Positions 1 to 10,794 of a stretch of 64,000 nucleotides of DNA are shown here, in pieces. A program made the position numbers and the translations under genes. Position 1 is the first letter of the stretch, and every line of letters starts with the position of its first letter. Source of the stretch: Eurosta solidaginis. Taxonomy: Eukaryota > Arthropoda > Insecta > Diptera > Tephritidae. Under the pieces are notes generated by a model. The model did not search any database and was not told the origin of the DNA. It saw only the letters and a list, made by a program, of their open reading frames with translations. The DNA is taken from the NCBI RefSeq assembly GCF_040869045.1, contig NC_090322.1:274686662-274750661 (forward strand). The letters run 5' to 3'.

Positions 1-1465
1 ACCTCCATTCTGGCACACAAACAACAAAATGGCTTCCTGTCCTAAATCCGTTCAGTCTATTTAACTAACTAATATTTTTAAGTTAAAAGTACTTTCGAAA
101 AAATGTATATATATATATAGGTACAAAGATAGTATCCAAACTGATGATGTGAAGCCAATTTTGACATCTTATATGTTAAATAGCACGCCCTTGAAGCGTA
201 TATCTGTTATAAGTGATTGGGGAGTTCTCTTTAATCCGAATTAATATGCAACGGGGGTACTTGGATTTGTGAAACGGTGCGCCAAAGAGTTTGATGATAT
301 GTATGTATGCTCACGAAGCTCCTCTTCACATCTTTAGTATGTCCAATACTTGAGACTGCTCGTGTGTCTGGTGCCCGCGGTAATAAAATTATATACATCG
401 AATTGGATCGGTTCAGAAACAATTTTTAATTTTCGCACTCCGTGGCCTTAACTGAGATCCTAACCTTCATCTATCTAGTTTGCCAACTTTGGAAAACCGT
501 AGAATTTTACTTGCGGTAATATTCCTTCACAAGCTTATCATCGGTGAGATAGACTATTCTTACTTTGTCAGTCACCCAAACTTCGCTGTCCCTAGCAGGA
601 CATTTAGACACTATGTGCCCTTCCACCTATCAACTTGCCGACAAAATTTTGCTAAAAATAATCCCTTGCGTCATTGGTGCTCGTACTATAATGATTTGTA
701 TATTTGTATTAGCATGGAATACTCTTTTACGGCTTTGCATAATTCAATACTCTCATATATGACCTGATTTTTAACAAAAAAAAAAAAAAAATTGAATTCT
801 CTTTTATTTAGAGTTGAATTTAATTCTTCAATTTCTTATATACTTAATCTTAATGTTAGCTTTTAAATTCACAAATTTTCTTATCGAATTATATTATTTT
901 TAGTAGTCGAACGCGTCGTGTCTGTTGTTGACTTTAAATAATAATAATAAATAAATGATCTTACATCATTAGCAACTGAACTAACCGAAATTGGAGGATT
1001 GATCGTAAACAGCTCAGATTAGAAAGAAATTTGATGAACTTGGTAAATTTTATAATACAGATTTCGATGAAACAGAACTAACATAAGGTACACCCGAAAT
1101 ATACAAACTAACGATGCATACAAAGTTATTGCTAACGATTCCGCCGAGCGCACCGACCCAAAATCGCTTAAATTTGCCGATTCCATATTGATGGTCGATA
1201 TACATCGATTTTTAAATACGTATATTCAGTTTTTGATGGCTTTATGTGCCAATTCTAAATAATTTTTCGCGACTAGTTTTTTCTCACATCAATATATGTA
1301 TAAATGATTAAGAATTGGGCCGAATATATTTTAGCCGATGTTTTTTTTCTGTAGTCGATACTTTCGTTTCATTTATAACTTTATGAAATGAAAACGACTT
1401 GTAGCGCAATTTGATAAATTTTCAGGGACATCGTTTACGGCACTCGGTGGCCATTTCTTATCGAT
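1..1465. other. No gene recognised
   Basis: AT-rich sequence with scattered stops in all frames. The open frames present are short, lack start context and resemble no family I know. It contains an A-rich run near 775-790. I see no transposon ends here. Confidence 0.5.
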
Positions 1466-1795
1466 ATTGTTGTTGTTGTAGCGATAAGGACACTCCACAA
1501 AGGTGGAGTGCTTTCGATGTTGATGTTGATGGTCCTTTGCCGGATGCAGATCCGTTACATTGCGGTAACGAACACCATTAAGGCACCATCTCGATCATCT
1601 CGGGAACGGTTTAATATGACCACATGAAACTTTCCAGGCCATATCGCCCACCCACTCCTTAGATTCACGCGGAACTTGGGGTCGCCACAGCCTCGGCTGT
1701 TAAAGAAACAGGACATGCCACGGGTAGGTGGGGTTGACAATTGAGTTGGAGAAGCTATAAATTGCGCTGACAACCCCTTTAATAAATTTTGTAAT
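1466..1795 (+). repeat. Interspersed repeat family T1, copy 1
   Basis: This block starts with a TTG triplet run and GTAGCGATAAGGACACTCC, followed by a small hairpin (GACACTCC against GGAGTG). It continues through CACCATTAAGG, TTTAATATGACCACATGAAA, GGCCATA, GGAACTTGGGGTCGCC and TTGACAATTGAGTTGG, and ends near GCGCTGACAACCCC. Further copies at 9652, 13266, 31370 and 62803 keep the same blocks in the same order. It has no coding capacity. I do not recognise the class; it could be a SINE or a MITE. All five copies lie in the same orientation. Confidence 0.75.
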
Positions 1796-3744
1796 TGTAT
1801 TTGAAACCACTCCCCTTACATTTAAACTCATTATAATTGTCAATATTGATATCGGTATCGCAAACGAAAACCCCTTAGTTAAAATCGTGTCATATCGCAT
1901 TAATAAAGCTCGTAAATTCACCACTCCGGCTAGATTCAGTAAGTCTGAGTATTAAAATGTATCTTCTTTCTCCAGCAGATGGATTCTTTGAATTATTCGC
2001 TCTTTACAATCGCCGTTCAAAGTGGAAAACGGCGTATCAAACTTTTACAAAATTGGTTACCCACACTTGTGACTTAATCTACTTACAACAAAAACTGTAG
2101 ATGTGTTCTCAACAAACTTTTCAGTTTGTTTGGAAAAATCAAACAGAATAATTTTTTCTGCATCCCTATTTGGGTAGAAAGTTATATAAGCATCATGTTT
2201 GTACGTAAGTGCCCACCAATCAACATAATATGTTGACCATATAATGGTTATTACGCTACTTTCTTGACTTCACAACAACTCAAATGTTATCGCTCATTCA
2301 AGCGGTTGACATGCTAATCTCGATTGGAACACGAATTGACCATGCAGCTTTTCTTTCTAACATACCCAGCAGGGATATTAACAACTTGCAAACAAAATGG
2401 CTGCTCCAGAAAAGGGAAATAATTTGACCTTCAGTTATACTAAAAACGATCGTTTATTTCTCACGCATCTAGGCTGTCAAAAATGAAAATTGGAAAATCC
2501 GATCTGCTCATTTTCTATATTTATCCTTTAAAGTATGTTCAAATGACTTAGGCGTTGAATATTATTACTTTTGTTTGTTTCATTAGTCATTGAGTGCGCT
2601 TGTAATTCTCAATTGGTTAGTGAAATAATCCAAAGACAAAGCTTAAGTTTATTGTCTGAGACACTAGTTCTAGCCCCCAACTGAATAAATATACCGGGGC
2701 TTTTGATAGCACATTGAGGATACGGAGAAAAGCTTATCTATAGAGCCATCTACCAAAGAAATAATAAAACACAAATATGAGTTTCGAGAAACTTTACTTT
2801 TGCTTGTAGTTGCTCGAAATGCCGTAGAGGTCAATTCGCTCAGAAGAAAATTTCCCTGCTGGGTAAATACATACACACACTCACCATGCGCAAAATCTTA
2901 ATCATACACAAGTTACGAATATGTAGAAGGAAAAGGGGGAGTTTGTGGAGTCTTTTTCCTCATTTGACATTCGGTGAAGAGTTGGCAAAACTTCGAAGTT
3001 CACTGATAAAAAGATTTGCCAAAGAAATCTTTTTTTTATTGCAATTGTGGAGTATTCTTGTAAAGAAAGGTGTGTGGGGAAGCCCACGGACTTATTATGC
3101 TTCCGTTTATTTCGCTCAGTAATATTGTAGCGCTGAAGTACGGCGTTGCGTATTTGTTTTTTGTGTATGTGTGTCCAGTTCGAGACTCTCAACTTTTCAC
3201 ACGTTTGTCCAACAATTGCTTTGGTTTTTATGTATGTGTATGTATTTATCTATGCAAGTTTGTATGTAAGTAGTTTTATCCTGCCACCTTTGCTGTAACC
3301 GAATGCTCCTTTTCTTTGATGCTATTTCAATTCTTTTTATAGCATAAAGTTTTTGACATTTAGAAAACCTGAAGATTTTGCATGCACCGACAGGTCGTTT
3401 GTCGATTAGTTGCATTGACAAGTCTGCTATGTAGGTCTGAGTTTCGAGTTGATGGCAGAAGCTAAAGTAGGATTTGAATTATTGTACCTAGCTTTACATT
3501 GTTTGGTCGAATGATTTGGGTCTCAAAGGGTTACATTGTTTTTGGGTTTTAGTTTGCTTTAGCATTACAGCTTACAATCTTTTATTTATGGCGTTTGGAC
3601 AGTGGTGATAGATTGGCTTTGGTTTCCCACATGAAACCTATTAGCAGGAATAAATGCAGGGGTATTTTGATAAGGAAATTCCTTTTTTCGATATATTTAG
3701 TTTAACAGCCTGCATTGTGGTTATGTATGTACATAAATACATAT
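1796..3744. other. No gene recognised
   Basis: AT-rich unique-looking DNA. The longest frames (2886-3122 plus, 2902-3192 minus) overlap each other on opposite strands, lack recognisable domains and look like chance. Short GTATGT-rich stretches occur around 3160-3270. Confidence 0.5.
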
Positions 3745-4549
3745 TGTAACGAATTTACTGAAATTCCGCTTATTCCAAATTCTCTGCTAACGTTCGAATC
3801 GCTAAACTGTTGAATAAATAACTCCAATATTGAATAATGCCAAAATGGCCTTTATTAAAGTACTTCACAATAACACTTACACTTTGCAACCAACAGCTGG
3901 CTTAAACCAAACTTATTCCTGCCTCTACTGTTGCGGCCTATTAAACTCTGTTATTTCTTGTTTGTTAGAAATAAGATTTTTCAATTAGAAGAAAATTTTT
4001 CTAAGCGGGGTCGCCCCTCGGCAGTGTTTGGCAAGCACTCCGGGTGTATTTCTGCCATGAAAAGCTCTCAGTGGAAACTCATCTGCTTTGCAGATGCCGT
4101 TCGGAGTCGGCATAAAACATGTAGGTCCCGTCCGGCCAATTTGTAGGGAAAAATCAAGAGGAGCACGACGCAAATTGGAAGAGAAGCTCGGCCTTAGATC
4201 TCTTCGGAGGTTATCGCGCCTTACATTTTTTATTTTTTTATTTCTTGTTTGCGTACATCTAGGCTCTTCAGAATTTACTTAGTTACTGCTATATAATTTA
4301 TAACTACAGATGCACGTGTATAGCTCTCATATGCGCGTGTATTTGTGAGCGACGCTTCCACAATTATAATTGCATACTTTTCGGAGCATCTCAGATAAGA
4401 TATCTGCATGTGTTTGTGCGTTGCTTCCCCGTTGCGTGTACGTACATATGTGTAGACATAATGATTGAATTATTGATGTGCATACAAGTCACTGCTTAGC
4501 ATCGGCTTAGAGATGATAGTATCCCTTAGTGCTGCTAATATTCGTTACA
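3745..4549 (-). repeat. 3' LTR of element A (interrupted by a SINE)
   Basis: Its ends match the right-hand LTR at 9147-9584, with the inverted ends TGTAACGAA and TTCGTTACA. Removing the 273-bp SINE and one 14-bp duplication leaves about 518 bp. The partner LTR is 438 bp because it lacks roughly 80 bp corresponding to the part near 4318-4395. On the minus strand the shared block CTTTAATAAAGGCCA supplies an AATAAA polyadenylation signal. Confidence 0.9.
3965..4237 (+). mobile_element. tRNA-derived SINE, 5'-truncated copy a
   Basis: This is the body and tail of the SINE family seen complete at 23254-23608. It lacks the tRNA-like head and starts in the body at TTAGAAATAAG. It ends GGTTATCGCGCCTTACA followed by a T-rich tail. 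It is flanked by a perfect 14-bp target duplication, TTATTTCTTGTTTG, at 3951-3964 and 4238-4251. This shows LINE-type retroposition into an LTR that was already present. Confidence 0.9.
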
Positions 4550-4562
4550 CTGCCCTCCACCT
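4550..4562 (-). other. Polypurine tract of element A
   Basis: On the minus strand AGGTGGAGGGCAG directly abuts the 3' LTR. This is where plus-strand DNA synthesis is primed in LTR elements. The same tract, including its overlap with the stop codon of the last frame, is present in element B at 61318-61330. Confidence 0.8.
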
Positions 4563-5289
4563 AAGTCTGGTCGTCCCGATCAGCCAAATCTCTCGATCTA
4601 AACGCTGCCAGCCTTTCCAAATGAACCACTTTCATTTTGGTTCGTGGTTTTCCAATGATTTGTATGCGGTACACTACATCGTTGATCCGTTTTACAACTT
4701 TGTATGGGCCTTCCCAATTGCACTGCAATTTCGGGGACAAACCTTTTTTTCGTTGTGGGTTGTATAACAGCACCAAATCTCCTTCCTGAAACCCTTCCGT
4801 ATTAATTGCTTTATCGTATCTGGCTTTCATCTTGTCACTCATAATCTTTGCTCGTTGCCTTACCAGATCATGTATCTCTCTCAGCTCTTCTTCCAAGGCA
4901 CCAGTTGATTTTTTGACATTTCTCTGTTTCCGCTTCTTGGTTTGGGATTGGGTATACCTCTGGCCATTTACTGAAATAATCCATAACCACCAGTACGTAT
5001 TTGTTTCCGCGGTTGCTAGTAGGAAATGGACCTGCGACATCCATGGCGATCCTTTCAAATGGTGCACCTGAATTATACTACTTCATCTGGCCACGACTTC
5101 GTGTTTTGGGCCCTTTCGCTCTGTTGCAAACCTCGCAGTTGGCAATCCACTCGGTGAACGACTGGCGGCAACCAACCTAATAGAATCTCTGCTTAATTTT
5201 CGCGAGCGTCTTCGTGATTCCAAGATTACATCCACTTTGACCATTATGCAGCTCGCTGAGCACGCCCGGAATCTTCTTTCTGGGAACAA
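4561..5289 (-). pseudogene. Integrase remnant of element A
   Basis: Pieces of a retroviral-type integrase survive in different frames. At 5083-5289 there is the zinc-binding region (the CEVC-type cysteines can be read in a shifted frame). Around 4950-5067 lies the start of the catalytic core, including the AMD-type first aspartate. The 168-codon frame at 4561-5067 holds the C-terminal part with the GPY/F box (WEGPYKVVK) and the conserved end HLERLA. Sequence between the start of the core and the C-terminal part is missing, so the second Asp and the Glu of the DDE triad are gone. Integration activity is therefore lost. Confidence 0.85.
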
Positions 5290-5957
5290 CTATTAGTTTC
5301 TTCTTGCATTGCATCCTCACTCTCCCATACTCGAAGAAGGCAACCGGATATCAATTCTAAACTGTTCCACTGTGCCCAATATGACTTCGCAATGGGACTC
5401 TCTGCTGACATCTCTTCTCTGTTTGGTCTTTCGTTTCGTTCGAGCCCTTCATCTGTACATGTTATAGTCATTAGCCGGACATCTATAATGTCTTCTTTAG
5501 CCTCGGCTTTTGAACAGTGCTTGTATTCCAAACTACATGGTATTAGTGATATTGCTTCAGCATTTCCATGGGTACTACCTTTTCGATGCTCAATGGAAAA
5601 GTCATAACTTTGTAGTCGCTCGATCCACCGCGCCAATTGTCCTTCCGGATTACGGAACTGCAGAAGCCATTTCAACGTTGCGTGATCTGTCCTGACGCGG
5701 AATCGCTGGCCGTAGAGGTATTTGTGAAAATGTTTAATGCACTCTACCAATGCCAATAGCTCCCTCCGTGTAACGCAATATTTCTTCTCTGGTTTTCCAA
5801 TCGAACGGCTGTAATATGCAACTACCTTCTCCTGTCCATCGACCAGTTGTGATAAAACGCCTCCTATAGAATATCCGCTAGCATCTGTATCTAGAATAAA
5901 CGTTGCTCCTGGAATCGGATATGCCAACATTGGGGCAGTGCACAAACGCTCTTTCAA
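5244..5957 (-). pseudogene. RNase H domain of element A
   Basis: A 237-codon open frame. FILDTDASGYSIGGVLSQ is the Ty3/gypsy RNase H start with the first catalytic Asp. RRELLALVECIKHF carries the catalytic Glu and RTDHATLKWL the second Asp. The family function is to degrade the RNA template in RNA:DNA hybrids during reverse transcription. It belongs in one Pol frame with the RT upstream and the integrase downstream, but frameshifts on both sides isolate it. The last ~100 residues do not read as integrase, so the frame is probably shifted there. Confidence 0.88.
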
Positions 5958-5987
5958 TGTTTGGAAAACTACTTCTTGCTCCTTCTT

Positions 5988-6807
5988 CTATTCAAAAGCT
6001 TTATTTTTTCTTGTTAGCTCGTGGAGGCTATGGGGTACGATGGCAAAATTTGGTACAAATCGGCGGTAATATGTGCACAGCCCAAGGAAACTTCTCAATT
6101 CATGCAGATTCTGTGGTCTTGGCCAATCCTTCACTGCTTCTCTCGCGGTGCAGATGACCTCCGTCGTTAGTTTATGACCCAAGTAACTAACTTCTTGAAC
6201 AGAGAGCACATTTTGGGACTAAGTTTCAGACCATCACCAGCTATTCTTTGGAAAACCTCCTCCAAGTTTTTCAGATGTTCTTCGAAGTTCTTTCACAATA
6301 TGATGATTTTGTTCAGGTACACCGAGAATGTTTTCCAATGTAGTCCTCTCAGTACCTGATCCATGAGTCTTTCAAAAGTAGCTGGTGCATTACATAGTCA
6401 AAAGGCATCACTGTAAATTGCCAAAGACCATCACCGACACTGAAGGCTGTTTTCTCTTTATCTTCCTCCTTCACTTCCACTTGCCAGTAGCCGCTTTTCA
6501 AGTCCAATGTGGAAAACTATTTCGTACCAGCGAGCGAGTCCAGAGTGTCGTCAATTCTTGGCAATGGGTAGCTATCCTTTTTCGTAACGTCATTCAACTT
6601 CCGGTAGTCCACGCAAAACCTCATTTTTCCATCCTTCTTCTTTACAAGTACTACCGGTGAGCTCCATGGACTAGCTGATGGTTCGATCCCGCCACTGTCG
6701 CTCATTTCTTGTATGATTTGACTCACAACTTCCCGCTTCGCCAGTGGAACACTACGTGGAGCTTGACGGATCGGCCTCGCATCTCCAGTGTCAATTTGAT
6801 GTTTCAC
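5988..6807 (-). pseudogene. Reverse transcriptase remnant of element A
   Basis: The N-terminal RT block is in frame at 6517-6807 ([19 protein letters not shown], then CVDYRKLND and YPLPRIDD). The connection region is in another frame at 5988-6209 (VSYLGHKLT, LRSFLGLCTYYRRFV). Between them several stops and frameshifts interrupt the palm. The catalytic box, normally YxDD, reads YLNK at 6308-6319, so both catalytic aspartates are replaced. The enzyme cannot have been active in this copy even without the frameshifts. Confidence 0.88.
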
Positions 6808-6894
6808 AACGTTGGTGCGGCCTGGTGTGGAGCCATCTTGGTCAAATATGTTCCCGTACTTTAGGAGCAGTTGTTTTGCCTTACTCTGATAGTC

Positions 6895-7593
6895 TTACTC
6901 TAGTTCTTCCGTCCATGCCATGGTGTCATCCCAAAGATCAATATTGCTAGTTGAAACCTCTTCCTGGAGCTGTTCACAATTGATTATTACTTCAGACTCT
7001 TGGCATCTTCCCAAAATAGCTCCTCTGGTCAGTTCGAGTGGTGACTTGAACCCATTGAGTACTCTTACCGGGATACGTCCATCCTGTTTTGTTATAGCCA
7101 GGGTTTTTCCTACAAGTATGTTCGGTGTTGATCTGTTTGCTGCCTCGACAACCCACAATTTGTTTGTCCCACAATCTCAATCAACCTTTGCCCAGATGAC
7201 TGCTTCGGATTTTGGTGGTATTTGCCGACTCTCTTCCACTAGCACCCGTTTACTGCTGTAGCCTCTCTCGTAGCCGAAATTAAGTGGCACATCCATTTTC
7301 TTATATCGCATCGTCTTGCTTTGCATATCGATCTTGATGCTTTGGTCGATTAGCAAGTCCACTCCAATTATGATTTCATCAATAATCTCTGCCGCTATAA
7401 AATTGTGTACTACCGTGACGTTCCCAATTGCTACTTCACATCCTACTTCTCCAATTACCTGGGTGTCCTCTCCCGTGGCTGTACGTAAGTTTGCTCCAAG
7501 CAATTGTCTTATCTTCTTGTTGACTAAATCTGATCGAATGATGGAATGAGATGCACCCGTATCTACAGTCAGTAAACGTTCCTTTCCATCCAC
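6895..7593 (-). pseudogene. Aspartic protease and protease-RT linker of element A
   Basis: The 138-codon frame at 7177-7593 has the retropepsin active site LTVDTGASHS near its N-terminus and the IIGVDLL motif about 70 residues later, as expected for one monomer of a dimeric retroviral-type protease. A second frame at 6895-7158 continues into the linker before RT (PVRVLNGF, LTRGAILG). The two are out of frame with each other. The protease would cleave the Gag-Pol precursor. Element B carries a matching copy. Confidence 0.85.
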
Positions 7594-7700
7594 ATGTCTT
7601 CCGACAGTAAGATTGCTTGACCTTCTTCCAATTTGCGAGGCAGAGATTATGGGGCATTCAATTGAGGGAGCCAGCTGTCGCCCCTTGCGGCTGACTCGCT

Positions 7701-8840
7701 TTAGTTTAACGATGGGGTGGATATGGAGATTTGCTCATCTCCTTCAGCTCTGCGTTTACGGCCACCCACATTGCTGGAACTGTTAGAACCGTTGCTGCAA
7801 TGACGTGCAATGTAGCCTGGGTTGCCGCACTTGAAACATTTCATAACTCCAGAGTTTTTCTGTTGAGACCCCTTCAGTGCTTCCAAAATTGTGGCTACCC
7901 AATCTGGTCTTTCCACTTCCACACGATGAGCTTTGTACGCTGGCTTACTCAAAAGTGAGGCAGTTTCCTGAGACAGTGCATGGGATACCGTTTCAGCAAA
8001 TGTTGGCTTTGAGTTCGCATATGTAGCTCGTTCCGTTGCTACGTCCCGTATGCCATTTATAAAACTCTGAATTTTTACCCTTTCGGTGTACTCCACGGGT
8101 GCGTCCGTATTTGCCAAATGAGCCAACCTTTCAACATCCGAAGCAAACTCTTGCAATGTCTCATTAGCTTTTTGGTAACGATTTTGCAACTCAATTTGGT
8201 ATATCTGTTTTCTATGCTTGCTTCCATAACGTCTCTCGACAGCGGCCATCAATGTTTCATAGTTGTTCCGTTCGTACTCTGGAATTGTCTGTAGGATTTC
8301 GGCTGCTGGCCCCTTCAATGCTACGAATAGAGCTGCAACTTTATCTTCAGCATTCCATTTGTTCACTGCTGCGGTCTTCTCAAATTGTAGTTTAAAGACC
8401 TGGAAAATAACAGAACCGTCAAAGGATGGTGTTTTTACCTTTGGATTACTCGCTGAAACTGCTGGGCGATTTAGTTACAACTCCTGTATACGATCTTTCA
8501 AAGCATCCACCTCGGCCTCCATTTTATCTTGTCGTTCACTAAAAGCCTCCAGCTGCGATGAGACTTTTGTTTCCTGTGCCTCCAGCTTCGTTGAGATACG
8601 CTCTTCCTGTGCTTCTAGTTGTAATGTTATGCGTGCCTCTTGCTCTTTTAATTGTTCTGCAATTTGTGACGCCATGTATGTATTCTGTTGACCCAATTGT
8701 GCTTCAATCTTCGCTGTTATACCTATCTCCTGCGATTCCAGCTGAGATGACATTTGCCCCGACATTTCGGATATACGTGTCTCCTGTGCTTCCATCTTGG
8801 ATGTTATACGTGTCTCCTGTGATTCCAGTTGAGATGCCAT
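7701..8840 (-). pseudogene. Gag: coiled coil, capsid region and zinc knuckle (element A)
   Basis: Two stretches in the same frame, split by a stop at 8475-8477. The first (8475-8840) is a repetitive coiled coil with units like ESQETRI, EAQETRI and EAQEERI. The second is a capsid-like region (WNAEDKVAALFVALKGPAAE) that ends in CFKCGNPGYIARHC, a CCHC-type zinc knuckle in which the ligand His is replaced by Tyr. The frame between 8477 and 8366 is open, so the apparent restart at 8366 is only a GTG. Gag would package the element RNA. Element B retains the canonical His in its knuckle. Confidence 0.88.
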
Positions 8841-8922
8841 TGTCGATGTTTAAGCAGATTTTCAAGCCAAAATCGTGTTCAAGTCTGTGCTCGTAACTGT
8901 CTGCGATGTTTCATTTTTCTCT

Positions 8923-9087
8923 TCAATTTTTGTTGTCTCCTCGCCATCCAAGCGGAAAGACATACTGTTCCACGTTAATTCCCTCTAATTCCATTGCTTC
9001 TCGTAGTCGTGCTTGAAGTTCGATTTTAATGCCGCTCCCCAACTCCTTCTTCAGCTGCTGGATGTTCAACTCACTCCACTTTGCCAT
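8923..9087 (-). pseudogene. Gag N-terminus, degraded SAP-like domain (element A)
   Basis: The first ATG after the primer-binding site opens a 54-residue frame beginning MAKWSELNIQQLKKEL. It aligns with the better preserved SAP-like domain of element B but has lost the RGL-x3-G-x-K centre. It stops at a TGA before the coiled-coil frame, so a frameshift or stop separates it from the rest of Gag. SAP domains are small helix-extension-helix modules that often bind DNA or chromatin. That role in a Gag is inference. Confidence 0.65.
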
Positions 9088-9132
9088 GTCCAAGTTGTAT
9101 TCGAAATCTTCGGAATTTATTCAACAATTCCT

Positions 9133-9144
9133 CTTCTGACACCA
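9133..9144 (-). other. Primer-binding site, tRNA-Leu type
   Basis: On the minus strand, two bases after the 5' LTR, lies TGGTGTCAGAAG. It is complementary to a tRNA 3' end reading CTTCTGACACCA, which from memory fits an insect tRNA-Leu. Element B has TGGTGTCAGAA at the same place. Confidence 0.7.
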
Positions 9145-9146
9145 AT

Positions 9147-9584
9147 TGTAACGAATTTACTAAAATTCCGCTTATTCTAAATTCTCTGCTAACGTTCGAA
9201 TCGCTAAACTGTTGAATAAATAACTCCAATATTGAATAATGCATAAATGGCCTTTATTAAAGTACTTCACAATAACACTTATACTTTGCAACTAGCTTGC
9301 TTAAACCAAACTGATTCGTGCCTCTACTGGTGCCGCCTTTTATACTCTGTTATTTCTCGTTTGCATACTTCTAGGCTCTTCCAGAATTTACTTAGTTACT
9401 CCTATATAATTTATAACTACAGATGCACGTGGCATTTTAGATAAGATATCTGCATGTGTTTCTCCGCTGCGTGTACGTATATATGCGTAGACATTATGAT
9501 TGAATTATTGATGTGCATACAAGTCACTGCTTAGCGTCGGCTTAGAGATGATAGTATCCCTTATTGCAGCTAATATTCGTTACA
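9147..9584 (-). repeat. 5' LTR of element A
   Basis: 438 bp with TGTAACGAAT and ATTCGTTACA ends. On the minus strand a TATAAAA box lies at 9338-9344 and an AATAAA signal at 9253-9258, giving the U3-R-U5 order. It lacks about 80 bp that the other LTR retains. It is followed by the ATAT duplication at 9585-9588. Confidence 0.9.
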
Positions 9585-9651
9585 ATATGTAAGATTACCA
9601 TTGGATTCATTGGTAATGTGGCTAAATAACAAATAACACATTTATAAAACC

Positions 9652-9912
9652 TAGTTGTTGTTGTAGCGACAAGGACACTCACCAAAGGTTTTGGGGAGTG
9701 TTATCGATTTTGATGGTCCGCTGTTGGATATAGACCCGGTACGGTCCGGTAACAAGCACCATTAAGGTACTAGCCCGATATCTGGGGAACGATTTAGTAT
9801 GACCACATGAAACCTTCTAGGGCCTAGAATCTAGGCCATACCGTCCTCCCACCCCCTAGATCATAAGGAATTTGGTTGTATAACCTGTAAATTGCGCTGG
9901 CAACCCCTTAAA
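9652..9912 (+). repeat. Repeat family T1, copy 2
   Basis: Same blocks as copy 1: TTGTTGTTGTAGCGACAAGG, the GACACTC...GAGTGT hairpin, CACCATTAAGG, TTAGTATGACCACATGAAAC, GGCCATACCG and GCGCTGGCAACCCC. It lies 68 bp beyond the end of LTR element A. Confidence 0.75.
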
Positions 9913-10339
9913 TTGTTATTTTAGTCGAATATTACGACAGGCATACCTGCCGCAAAGCCACCAAACTAGCTGGGGTCAGTCGCCAGCATTGCTGCTTTGT
10001 CTTTTTTTGCCTCGCAGAGCATAACCACTCCTATCACGGCCGTCGAATGTCCACCAATTTACCCGTCGACATCTCTGTAGAGTTGTCTGTAAACATCCGC
10101 GTACTGTGTAATATTAAAATATTTGGCAGCTAGAATTCGATTCAAGAACTTTTAAGATACTCTACAGATGACCATCAGTCAATTTCGACAAATGTTATTC
10201 GGCATATTATTGCATTGTTGAAATTCACACAAATCCGCGTTTGCTAGTAAAGTTAACTATAACTGTAAATGCGCCTAACAGCAAGCCAATTACGTTTTTC
10301 TACCTAATACAAAAATAACTGAGGCATTTAATCCCTAAT
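9913..10339. other. No gene recognised
   Basis: AT-rich spacer between a T1 repeat and a Helitron-like element. It contains nothing I can assign. Confidence 0.45.
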
Positions 10340-10359
10340 ACCAATGTTAATAAAATAAT

Positions 10360-10773
10360 TAAAAAAAATTTTTAAGTTAAACGGTTTAATTGATAACAAT
10401 ACTTACATTAAGTAGTAATAATACTAAAAGATAGAAAATAATTAGGAAGGTCCTACGTACTAGTCATCACACTCCTCATCAATCTAGGGCGCTGATCAGA
10501 CAATTAAATAAAAGCGTTTGGCGCGTAAAATTTCTATTGATAGTCATAAGTAATACCAACTGAACCTTAATCAGGTTATGCTACGCCTCACATTTTTAGA
10601 AACTTCACGCGCCCAACGCTTTTATTTAATTGTCTGATCAACGCCCTGGGTTGATGAGGAGTGTGATGACTATTACCTAGGACCTACCTAATTATTTTCT
10701 ATCTTTTAGTATTATTACTACTTAATGTAAGTATTGTTATCAATTAAACCGTTTAACTTAAAAATTTTTTTTA
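10360..10773. repeat. Large inverted repeat inside H1
   Basis: The left arm is about 10360-10525 and the right arm about 10609-10773, separated by an 83-bp spacer. The arms are close to identical over about 165 bp. For example AAGTTAAACGGTTTAATTG on the left returns as CAATTAAACCGTTTAACTT on the right. In the sister copy only one orientation of this arm is present, so the second arm is an inverted duplication of the element end. Confidence 0.9.
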
Positions 10774-10794
10774 TATATTTTATTTTTACTAAAG

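Larger units (their letters stand above)
3745..9584 (-). mobile_element. Ty3/gypsy-type LTR retrotransposon, degraded (element A)
   Basis: A complete but dead insertion. It is bounded by LTRs beginning TGTAACGAAT and ending ATTCGTTACA, with a 4-bp ATAT duplication on each side (3741-3744 and 9585-9588). Read on the minus strand the order is LTR, primer-binding site, Gag (SAP-like, coiled coil, zinc knuckle), protease, reverse transcriptase, RNase H, integrase, polypurine tract, LTR. That domain order places it in Ty3/gypsy. The frame is broken by stops and frameshifts, the RT catalytic box is mutated and most of the integrase core is missing. The left LTR carries a SINE. Element B (58421-61866) and the solo LTR at 46317-46864 belong to the same family. 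Confidence 0.93.
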
